Shown here: piece after piece, positions 6,363-10,937 of the stretch
Layout: every line of letters begins with the position of its first letter
Position numbering within the stretch: position 1 is the first letter of the stretch
NCBI GenBank assembly: GCA_001796525.1
Contig: MGMT01000079.1
Location: 1 to 10,937, forward strand
Origin: Chloroflexi bacterium RBG_13_51_52
GTDB taxonomy: Bacteria > Chloroflexota > Dehalococcoidia > Dehalococcoidales > RBG-16-60-22
DNA length: 10,937 nucleotides
Direction: 5' to 3'
Position numbers and translations under genes: made by a program
Notes under the pieces: model-generated
The model's input: only the letters and a program-made list of their open reading frames with translations
The model's database searches: none
Told to the model about the DNA's origin: nothing

Positions 6363-6419
6363 TAAAATACCCTTCCTTTTTCTAATTCTTTCAGAAAGCT
6401 TACCAGACTATCTTTTGCG

Positions 6420-6434
6420 TTGCAAGTGATGCAA
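6420..6434. promoter_or_regulatory. possible operator in the pyrD / helix-turn-helix intergenic region
   Basis: TTGCA (6420-6424) and TGCAA (6430-6434) form a 5-bp dyad with a 5-base spacer. It lies about 60 bases upstream of the pyrD GTG, in the 177-base gap between pyrD and the divergent helix-turn-helix gene. No convincing -35/-10 pair was found in this gap for either gene. A short dyad of this size could be chance. Confidence 0.25.
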
Positions 6435-6539
6435 ACAGTTCAAAAATCTTATTTGGGGGTAATCCCTTAATCACAAGTGGTAGAACCATGCTGTTCCGGG
6501 GAATATGTAAACTGTATGGTATTAAAAAGAGGAATAAAA

Positions 6540-6752
6540 ATGTCTGCAGTTCTAACTTTTACCCGCGAATCGATGCTTGGTTTTAAAGCCCGGAAGCTGC
6601 GTATTGCCGAACATATCACCCAGCGGGAACTCGCTGATATGGCTGGTGTTCCCTTGGATTCCGTTGACCTCTTCGAGCATAATCTGCCCATGCCTCTGGA
6701 TTACAAGCGACGTATTCTCAAGGTATTGTGGGCTGAAAAAACCAAGGGGTGA
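6540..6752 (+). CDS. small XRE-type helix-turn-helix DNA-binding protein
   Basis: The 70-residue protein is little more than one DNA-binding domain. ARKLRIAEHITQRELADMAGV followed by SVDLFEH is the XRE/Cro pattern, with the helix-turn-helix at about 27-45 (TQRELADMAGVPLDSV). I chose the ATG at 6540, giving MSAVLTFTRE, because AGAGGA (6528-6533) stands 6 bases before it. An in-frame ATG at 6477 would add 21 Cys-containing residues and has no SD. It is transcribed away from pyrD and toward the archaellin gene, sharing a terminator with the latter. Targets are unknown. It could regulate a neighbour, but no sequence evidence ties it to one. Confidence 0.8.
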   Translation: MSAVLTFTRESMLGFKARKLRIAEHITQRELADMAGVPLDSVDLFEHNLPMPLDYKRRILKVLWAEKTKG

Positions 6753-6777
6753 CGCTTATCGCGCCACCCCTTTATTT
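6736..6777. terminator. bidirectional intrinsic terminator between the HTH and archaellin genes
   Basis: AAGGGGTG (6744-6751) pairs perfectly with CACCCCTT (6765-6772) over a 13-base loop. On the plus strand TTTATTT follows (6771-6777). On the minus strand the stem is followed by GG and six T (6741-6736). It therefore serves both convergent genes, and is stronger on the minus side. The left arm overlaps the TGA stop of the HTH gene, a compact arrangement. Confidence 0.8.
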
Positions 6778-6827
6778 CAACTTCTATTTAGTCTTTCTTT
6801 ATTAAGTGTTTTTTCTTTAAGCCGTCT

Positions 6828-7409
6828 TTAGTGCAGGTTCACAAACGCGCTTAACCTGCCCGGGATTATCCGTTCGAAGACGAGCACTGGTCCTTCAGCG
6901 GGTTTTATCTCTAATGAGAACCTGTCGTAAGCCCCGAGGGTGACATTGCCCGTGGTCGGTATTTCTACGTCCAGTTGGAATAATTCTGTCGGGTCAAGGA
7001 TATTATCGGCATTAACCGTGGCCAATTTTGTTATTGTCCAGTTCATTGACGGCACAAGGTTATCGTAGTCACTGTATGAGATTATCAGAATGCTGGTGTT
7101 CTCTGAAGTCGGGTTGAAATCCACCGGGCTGCCCGCTGCCGGGATGCCCACGCAGAAATAGATATGAGTAACTAACCCGGCCTCCATTTTCGCAATGACA
7201 TTACCCTTTATTTCCAGCACGCTCATTGTAGATTGCAGACCGGCGTTCATGGCTTCCTTGGTTTTTTGCGATGAAAATAGACCTGCAGAAAGTACCACGT
7301 AGGCGAACACTGAAGCAACGATAACGAATGCTATCAGGATGATAGCTGTCTCCAGGCCGGTGATACCTTCCTGTCTATCTTTTAATCTCTTCAATAACTT
7401 CTTCCACAT
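6828..7409 (-). CDS. archaellin-type (archaeal flagellin) protein with a class III signal peptide
   Basis: The 193-residue protein begins with a basic leader, then RQEG15 and ITGLE20TAIILIAFVIVASVFAYVVL. This is the archaellin / type IV pilin-like N-terminus: a prepilin peptidase would cut after G15, leaving Ile at +1 and Glu at +5 ahead of a 25-residue hydrophobic helix. The text after it (LSAGLFSSQKTKEAM) resembles archaellins of methanogens rather than bacterial flagellin or ordinary pilins. The remainder fits the beta-rich outer domain, with three N-x-S/T sequons at N104, N123 and N155. AGGAGG is 8 bases before the ATG. In archaea these proteins form the archaellum filament. Archaellum genes have also been reported in Chloroflexota. 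No other archaellum gene (ATPase, FlaJ-type membrane protein, peptidase) is nearby, so it could instead be a lone filament or surface protein. Confidence 0.85.
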   Translation of the reverse strand: MWKKLLKRLKDRQEGITGLETAIILIAFVIVASVFAYVVLSAGLFSSQKTKEAMNAGLQSTMSVLEIKGNVIAKMEAGLVTHIYFCVGIPAAGSPVDFNPTSENTSILIISYSDYDNLVPSMNWTITKLATVNADNILDPTELFQLDVEIPTTGNVTLGAYDRFSLEIKPAEGPVLVFERIIPGRLSAFVNLH

Positions 7410-7421
7410 TTTAGCGACCTC

Positions 7422-7458
7422 CTCTTCTTGAAAGAGTTAGACCACTGCTTTTGCAGTG
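7422..7458 (-). promoter_or_regulatory. two hairpins in the archaellin mRNA leader
   Basis: On the minus strand a perfect CACTGC-AAAA-GCAGTG hairpin (7458-7443) is followed by CTCTT-TCAAG-AAGAG (7436-7422). The 3' arm of the second hairpin overlaps the 5' end of the AGGAGG Shine-Dalgarno (7423-7418) by two bases. Folding could therefore limit ribosome access. The two stems are short but perfect and adjacent, which suggests translational control. Confidence 0.4.
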
Positions 7459-7555
7459 ATAATCTATCTGGTTTATTTTCTCCCGTTTATTCATTTGGTA
7501 ACGTATCTAGAATAACAGCAGGGTGGTAACTAACACATAAAAATAACGGGCTGTC

Positions 7556-7645
7556 ATATAAACATTTCGTTACAGTTATGCAAAGTTTATATAGGACTAA
7601 TGGAATAAATGGATAGGAATAAGGTCTTGGGGATGTTTATAAACA
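7556..7645. repeat. AT-rich palindromes sharing a GTTTAT core upstream of the archaellin gene
   Basis: ATATAAAC (7556-7563) and GTTTATAT (7585-7592) form an 8-bp inverted repeat, and TGTTTATAAACA (7634-7645) is a perfect 12-bp palindrome. A further GTTTAT occurs at 7662. The 7410-7663 gap (254 bases) is clearly more AT-rich than the flanking genes and has no credible gene. The repeats could be regulator sites or a nucleoid-protein target. AT richness makes chance repeats easier. Confidence 0.4.
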
Positions 7646-7663
7646 AAGGGTTGACATTATAGT

Positions 7664-8371
7664 TTATTTATGAATTTTACGGCAGGGAAAATTCCCTTCA
7701 GAAGGTTCGCTGCCGGTTCTTCTTCCCGGATTCAGGCAGCACTGCCGGCATAAGGGACTTGTCCTGCAGACTTCTTTAGCCAGGCGTACCAGCAGCGCGT
7801 GATATTCGTTGAATAACGTTGTGTCGGCTGGCAGGTTCGCCATGAAAAGCCTCTGGAGAGCTGTATAGCTGTTGATATTGGGGGCAAGTCCCAGCCGGTT
7901 CACAATGCGGCGTGTATAAGCGTCTATCACGAAGATAGGCTTGTTCCCTGCGTATAGTATTATGGAATCGGCCGTCTCTTCGCCAATGCCGTAAACGTTT
8001 AAGAGTTGCCTGCGTAGCTCTTCTATGTCTTGAGCAAAAAGCCTGTCCAGGTCGTCGCTGTATTGCTCCCCCAGCCACCCCGCAAAAGCCTTTAGCTTGC
8101 GCGCTTTGGTATTGTAATATCCGCAGGGGTGAATCAGCATCGCCAGTTTGTCTTGGGACATCCGGCGTATCGTTCCCGGCGAGAGCGCCCCGGCTTGCTT
8201 GAGGTTTTCGATAGCTTTCTCGACGTTCGTCCAGGCAGCCGACTGCGTTAGTATTGCGCCTGTAATTACCTCGAAGCGTGTCCTGGCAGGCCACCAGTGC
8301 TGCGGCCCGTATTCGGAAAATAGACGCGGGTAAATATTCAGGAGAGCCCGCTTTACCTCTTTTTCATCCAT
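7664..8371 (-). CDS. endonuclease III-related DNA glycosylase (COG2231 / MagIII-like)
   Basis: This is a HhH-GPD base-excision repair protein of 235 residues. FEVITGAILTQSAAWTNVEKAI (33-54) matches the COG2231 branch, which includes Helicobacter MagIII, a 3-methyladenine glycosylase. The helix-hairpin-helix is at 124-134 (LNVYGIGEETA) and the catalytic Asp is D150 in FVIDAYTRR. The lysine that gives EndoIII its lyase activity (GxGxKTA) is replaced by Glu here, so a monofunctional glycosylase is likely. The C-terminal cysteines are C202-x5-C208-x2-C211-C212, unlike the usual C-x6-C-x2-C-x5-C, so an iron-sulfur cluster is possible but uncertain. The substrate is inferred only by family. It overlaps trmO by 19 bases, so the two are co-transcribed. 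Confidence 0.85.
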   Translation of the reverse strand: MDEKEVKRALLNIYPRLFSEYGPQHWWPARTRFEVITGAILTQSAAWTNVEKAIENLKQAGALSPGTIRRMSQDKLAMLIHPCGYYNTKARKLKAFAGWLGEQYSDDLDRLFAQDIEELRRQLLNVYGIGEETADSIILYAGNKPIFVIDAYTRRIVNRLGLAPNINSYTALQRLFMANLPADTTLFNEYHALLVRLAKEVCRTSPLCRQCCLNPGRRTGSEPSEGNFPCRKIHK

Positions 8372-8802
8372 GGCGGCACTCTGGCGTCTTTCACCGCGTC
8401 GATTCCCGGTATATACGGCTTGATATCTATTACCGGCGTCCCGTCCATGGCGTCCAGCCCCTGCACCTTCAAAACGTTTTTCCGGCGTTCCAGCAGCTTA
8501 ACGGTAGTTTTTCCCAGCGGATTAGGGCGGTCCGGCGAGCGGCTGGCAAAAACACCCACCGGTGTTGGCTCCGCCCGGAACCTGGGGCGCACTTTCAGCG
8601 GGAACGGCAGGCGCGAATTGTGTATAAAGTAGATAATGATAAGATGGGAAAAGTCCTCGATATTGTCCAGCCCTTCGGTGAGTTCGGGGTCGAGGATGAT
8701 TTCGGAGATGATATCCCGGGTATCGTGCCGGTCGCGTTCTTTTATCTCGTTGTGCACCGTGCCGATGGCTTTAAATTTGATTTCCGGTGATTCCTTACTC
8801 AT
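8353..8802 (-). CDS. trmO: tRNA (t6A37) N6-methyltransferase, TrmO/TsaA family
   Basis: TrmO proteins use SAM to methylate the N6 of threonylcarbamoyl-A37, giving m6t6A in tRNA-Thr(GGU) of E. coli. The 149-residue protein carries the family signature GVFASRSPDRPNPLG (83-97) and the DGTPVIDIKPYIP strand (120-132), and starts with FKAIGTVHN (10-18). It is shorter than E. coli TrmO, which has an extra C-terminal domain, but normal for the single-domain UPF0066 type. The ATG at 8802 has no good Shine-Dalgarno. A poor TTGAAT/TATTGA pair just upstream would make it nearly leaderless, but that is weak. Its 3' end overlaps the glycosylase gene. Archaeal and many bacterial members have not been tested, so the substrate is inferred. 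Confidence 0.92.
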   Translation of the reverse strand: MSKESPEIKFKAIGTVHNEIKERDRHDTRDIISEIILDPELTEGLDNIEDFSHLIIIYFIHNSRLPFPLKVRPRFRAEPTPVGVFASRSPDRPNPLGKTTVKLLERRKNVLKVQGLDAMDGTPVIDIKPYIPGIDAVKDARVPPWMKKR

Positions 8803-8839
8803 TTCAATACCACAAATATCATCTTTAATTCAAAAGAAG

Positions 8840-8870
8840 AAGGAGACCGTAAGAAATTATCGGTCTCCTT
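8840..8870 (-). terminator. terminator-like hairpin behind the citrate synthase candidate
   Basis: AAGGAGACCG (8840-8849) and CGGTCTCCTT (8861-8870) form a perfect 10-bp stem with an 11-base loop, 14 bases past the stop codon of the gene ending at 8885. On the minus strand CTTCTTCTTTTG follows, T-rich but broken by C. It probably separates that gene from trmO, perhaps incompletely. Confidence 0.65.
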
Positions 8871-8884
8871 ATCAATTTCCGTTG

Positions 8885-10129
8885 CTATTCCAGCGGTGTT
8901 AGCGTTAGCAGTTTCTTCGCAATCCCCGGGTACTTGGCTATAAATATCAGTTCGTCTTCAACCAGCGGGTTCTGCGATTCTACGTTGGCGTACCTTACCA
9001 GTTCTAAGATTTCATTGGCTCTTTCCCGGTCCGGGAATTTTATCGGTACCGGCAGCCGACTCATCACGTGGCTGAACCCGGAAATGCCTCCGTACTCGCC
9101 GGTGCTGATTTCACGTCCCGTTTCAACGAATTCGGGGTCGCCGCGGCCCAGTTCCTCGAAGTTGTATAACTCGTAGTTTTCCGGGTCTTTCAGCACTCCA
9201 TCGGCGTGTATGCCGGACTCGTGTGCGAAGGCGTTGGCGCCCAGGCCTGGCTGGTTGATGGGAATCGGCACGCCGAAGGCGTAGCTCGCAAACTTGCCTA
9301 TTTTCCAGGCCATGCTCAGCTTTATTTGCCCTCCAAGTGTGTATTTCTTGGCGATATCTTTTGACTTTAAACTTGCCAGGATAATCGCCAGCAGGTCGGC
9401 GTTACCGGCTCTCTCGCCGATTCCGTTGACCGTGGTATTAATGTACGCGTCCTGCCCGCCGTCGATAACGCCCATCGCGCCCGCCATCGAGTTTGCCACG
9501 GCCATGCCCAGGTCGTTGTGGCAGTGCAGCTCGATGGGTATCCCCACTTTTTCCGCCAGGATGCGGCCGCTATTGTAGATGCTGAACGGATTATCATAAC
9601 CCAGCGTATCGCAGTAACGGAGCCTTTGAGCGCCGTGCTCTTTAGCCGCTAATCCGAACTCGACTAAGTAGTTGATGTCCGTTCTTGAAGCGTCCTCGGC
9701 ATTAACCCCGATGGACTCCGGGTCGCGGGCTCGGGTCGCATCTACCGCGTCGGTCATGTCTTTGATGATATCGTCGCGCGTCTTTCGACCCTGGAATTTA
9801 CCGTTAATCATCTGGTCGGATGTAGATATGGATAGGTTTAAATGTTTGATTTTCGGGATGTTGCGGTAGGTTAGCTCTACATCGCCGCGAATAGCTCTAA
9901 TCCAGCCGCCCAGCCGCAGCGGTTTGATAACGCCTATCTCTGCCAGTTCCAGGTTGGCGTTGAGGTAATTGATTTCATGCCTGGTGGTAGGGAACCCGAA
10001 TTCGCTCTGGAACACTCCCATTTCGTTAAGGTATATGTTGATCATGGTCTTTTCTATCTTGGAAAGACCTAGCCTGGCGGTCTGCACGCCGTCACGGTTG
10101 GTTACATCTATTAAATATATCTTGGGCAT
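8885..10129 (-). CDS. DRE-TIM acyltransferase: Re-citrate synthase / homocitrate synthase candidate
   Basis: This family condenses acetyl-CoA with a 2-oxo acid. The 414-residue protein shows the divalent-metal and catalytic marks in order: R12-D13-G in VTNRDGVQ, H202-C-H204-N-D in LHCHNDLG, NGIGERAGN (235-243) and HESGIHADG (303-311). The generic label would be homocitrate synthase or 2-isopropylmalate synthase. It lacks the C-terminal regulatory LeuA domain and has VTNRDGVQ in place of the common TTLRDGEQ. Homologues of this type were shown to be Re-citrate synthase in Clostridium kluyveri and Dehalococcoides. With the Chloroflexota-like setting, oxaloacetate as substrate is a reasonable inference, but the sequence alone cannot decide between it and 2-oxoglutarate. 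GGGAGGT precedes the ATG. It stands alone between a promoter and a terminator-like hairpin. Confidence 0.88.
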   Translation of the reverse strand: MPKIYLIDVTNRDGVQTARLGLSKIEKTMINIYLNEMGVFQSEFGFPTTRHEINYLNANLELAEIGVIKPLRLGGWIRAIRGDVELTYRNIPKIKHLNLSISTSDQMINGKFQGRKTRDDIIKDMTDAVDATRARDPESIGVNAEDASRTDINYLVEFGLAAKEHGAQRLRYCDTLGYDNPFSIYNSGRILAEKVGIPIELHCHNDLGMAVANSMAGAMGVIDGGQDAYINTTVNGIGERAGNADLLAIILASLKSKDIAKKYTLGGQIKLSMAWKIGKFASYAFGVPIPINQPGLGANAFAHESGIHADGVLKDPENYELYNFEELGRGDPEFVETGREISTGEYGGISGFSHVMSRLPVPIKFPDRERANEILELVRYANVESQNPLVEDELIFIAKYPGIAKKLLTLTPLE

Positions 10130-10148
10130 GTGGACCTCCCCTCCGGAT

Positions 10149-10169
10149 GACTATCCTCGTAGTATAGTC
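10149..10169 (-). promoter_or_regulatory. hairpin in the leader of the citrate synthase candidate
   Basis: GACTAT (10149-10154) and ATAGTC (10164-10169) form a perfect 6-bp dyad with a 9-base loop. It lies in the predicted 5' leader of the minus-strand gene, ending about 10 bases before its GGGAGGT ribosome site. It could be an operator or an mRNA structure. Confidence 0.35.
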
Positions 10170-10182
10170 CCGATTCCATATT

Positions 10183-10211
10183 ATCATAAGGTAATTATGA
10201 CGGACAATCAA
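10183..10211 (-). promoter_or_regulatory. promoter for the citrate synthase candidate
   Basis: On the minus strand TTGATT (10211-10206) and TATGAT (10188-10183) are 17 bases apart. The start would be near 10176, giving a leader of about 46 bases. Overlapping alternatives such as GATAAT are possible, so the exact start is uncertain. Confidence 0.5.
10186..10198 (+). repeat. 13-base direct repeat, copy 1 of 2 (second at 10580-10592)
   Basis: ATAAGGTAATTAT occurs exactly at 10186-10198 and again at 10580-10592, the latter spanning the stop of the DUF503 gene and the ribosome site of the helicase gene. Copy 1 runs into an ATG at 10197 that opens an eight-codon frame (MTDNQIYW, stop at 10221-10223). 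A duplicated translation-start region is possible, but so is coincidence. Confidence 0.4.
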
Positions 10212-10256
10212 ATATACTGGTAAAACAATAGAAAAATACCACCCCCTTTCCCCCGT

Positions 10257-10285
10257 TTGACACTCCTCCTGCCCAATGGTAAATT
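10257..10285 (+). promoter_or_regulatory. promoter giving a leaderless DUF503 transcript
   Basis: TTGACA (10257-10262) and TAAATT (10280-10285) are 17 bases apart, so RNA should begin near 10292, directly at the ATG at 10293. There is no Shine-Dalgarno before that ATG, which agrees with leaderless initiation. Confidence 0.5.
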
Positions 10286-10292
10286 TAATCCA

Positions 10293-10583
10293 ATGAATGT
10301 CGGCGTCGCCAGGGTCAGCCTGCGTATCCCGGAAAATATGGACCTCAAGGGAAAGCGCCAGGTCTTGAAGTCTATCATCGGTCGTGTTAAGTCCCGCTTT
10401 GATGTCGCCGTCGCTGAAGTCGACGATAACGATAGCTGGCAACTTGCTGTTATCGGCATCTGCTGCATCAGTAATAACAAGCGCCATAGCAATGAGGTTC
10501 TCTCTAAAGTTGTGTCCTTTATCGAAAAAAGCCGCTTCGATATAGAGTTCCTCGACTATTCTATCGAGATTATAGATATATAA
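10293..10583 (+). CDS. DUF503 / YlxP-family protein
   Basis: The 96-residue protein matches the YlxP family throughout: MNVGVARVSLRIPE at the start, LKGKRQVLKSIIGRVKSRF (18-36), VAEVDDNDSWQ (40-50), ISNNKRHSNEVLSKV (59-73) and a closing EFLDYSIEI strand. Family members are small, probably ribosome- or RNA-associated proteins of unclear function, often near infB and rbfA in Firmicutes. That context is absent here. I chose ATG 10293 over an in-frame TTG at 10257 because family proteins begin at MxVGV and the TTG is part of a -35 box. The helicase gene begins 11 bases after the stop, suggesting one transcript. Confidence 0.9.
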   Translation: MNVGVARVSLRIPENMDLKGKRQVLKSIIGRVKSRFDVAVAEVDDNDSWQLAVIGICCISNNKRHSNEVLSKVVSFIEKSRFDIEFLDYSIEIIDI

Positions 10584-10594
10584 GGTAATTATTC

Positions 10595-10937
10595 ATGGAA
10601 ATCCAGGCTTTCCTCAACCATATCCGCTCGCGGACCGGCTATGAAAACCAAATTGCTCATATCGAGCATATTGCCCCCCGCCGCCCCTCCTACGGCAAAC
10701 TGGACGAGCCTTTGGACCCCGCCCTGCAGGACTGCCTTGATACTCACGGTTTCTCCCGTCTTTATTCGCATCAGGCTCTGGCGGTGAACCACGTCCGCGC
10801 CGGTAAAAACGTTATCATCGCCACTTCCAGCGCCAGCGGCAAGAGCCTCGTCTATAACATCGCCGTCTTGCAGTCTGTTCTTACCGACCCCTCCACCCGC
10901 GCCCTTTATCTTTTCCCCACCAAAGCGCTCGCCCAGG
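10595..10937 (+). CDS. DEAD/DEAH-box helicase, N-terminal part (cut by the window edge)
   Basis: The first 114 residues are visible, open to the end of the window. LYSHQALAVNHVRAG (56-70) is the Q-motif region. Walker A is ATSSASGKS (76-84), where most relatives have TPTASGKS, and motif Ia is FPTKALAQ (107-114). LYSHQ together with ASGKSLVYN and LYLFPTKALAQ is the pattern of the large superfamily 2 helicases with a DUF1998 domain, such as YprA/MrfA, which act in DNA repair. That assignment needs the rest of the gene. AAGG at 10582-10585 serves the ATG at 10595. It follows the DUF503 gene by 11 bases. Confidence 0.88.
   Translation, partial: MEIQAFLNHIRSRTGYENQIAHIEHIAPRRPSYGKLDEPLDPALQDCLDTHGFSRLYSHQALAVNHVRAGKNVIIATSSASGKSLVYNIAVLQSVLTDPSTRALYLFPTKALAQ

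Noticed and set aside
6477..6539. Earlier in-frame ATG for the helix-turn-helix gene
   Set aside because: It lacks an SD and would add Cys-rich residues not expected in the fold, while the ATG at 6540 has AGAGGA at good spacing.
6828..7409. Archaeal origin of the whole window because of the archaellin gene
   Set aside because: MiaB, YajC, Dtd, bacterial promoter boxes and SD sites all point to a bacterium, so the archaellin is a lineage feature or transfer rather than a sign of an archaeal genome.
7651..7680. TTGACA reading rightward at 7651
   Set aside because: No acceptable -10 lies at 16-18 bases, and it would fire into the 3' end of the minus-strand glycosylase gene.
10092..10487. A 131-codon open frame on the minus strand upstream of the citrate synthase candidate
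   Set aside because: It overlaps the DUF503 gene antisense and the promoter region, and shows no family resemblance.
1..10937. CRISPR array, insertion sequence, integrase, phage or defence island
   Set aside because: No regularly spaced repeats, transposase or recombinase motifs, or paired toxin-antitoxin frames were seen. The helicase at the right edge has a repair-type pattern, but only its start is visible.

Overview
This window looks like a piece of a bacterial chromosome, probably Chloroflexota and most plausibly Dehalococcoidia-like. That placement is inference, not proof. The bacterial signs are sigma70-type promoters, Shine-Dalgarno sites, MiaB, YajC, Dtd and class 1B PyrD. The lineage hint is the combination of an archaellin-type gene with a homocitrate-synthase-like gene of the kind shown to be Re-citrate synthase in Dehalococcoides. 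There is no transposase, integrase, phage gene or CRISPR array. Most of the window is housekeeping, with a few accessory genes.

Layout. (1) 1-1490: a consensus promoter drives a conserved but uncharacterised membrane protein. Two hairpins follow, then tRNA-Glu(TTC) on the minus strand. (2) 1558-2327: a plus-strand pair, an FmdB-type zinc ribbon gene and dtd, joined by a TTGA start/stop overlap. (3) 2342-5105: a tight minus-strand run miaB > yajC > nadC with overlapping starts and stops. Upstream of it lie tRNA-Ser(GCT) with its own promoter and an intrinsic terminator between the tRNA and miaB. (4) 5196-6362: pyrD (class 1B) followed by a tiny two-helix membrane protein, both minus. (5) 6540-7663: a small XRE-type helix-turn-helix gene (plus) converges on a lone archaellin-type gene (minus) across a bidirectional terminator. 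The archaellin gene has a structured leader, and the 254 bases upstream are AT-rich and hold palindromes. (6) 7664-8802: trmO and an endonuclease III-like glycosylase gene (minus), overlapping by 19 bases. (7) 8885-10129: the Re-citrate/homocitrate synthase candidate (minus), with its own leader and a terminator-like hairpin behind it. (8) 10257-10937: a plus-strand DUF503/YlxP gene that appears to be transcribed leaderless, then the start of a DEAD/DEAH helicase cut by the window edge.

How the genes fit together. Several products act on tRNA: Dtd edits D-aminoacyl-tRNA, and MiaB and TrmO modify A37, next to two tRNA genes. NadC (NAD) and PyrD (pyrimidines) are biosynthetic. The synthase candidate would feed oxaloacetate and acetyl-CoA into citrate and glutamate if it is a Re-citrate synthase. 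YajC and two proteins of unknown role sit in the membrane. The most unusual items are the solitary archaellin with its leader, the Re-citrate synthase candidate, and the uncharacterised membrane protein with an internal Pro-Asp/Asn repeat. I did not find a clear multi-gene new defence or mobile system.
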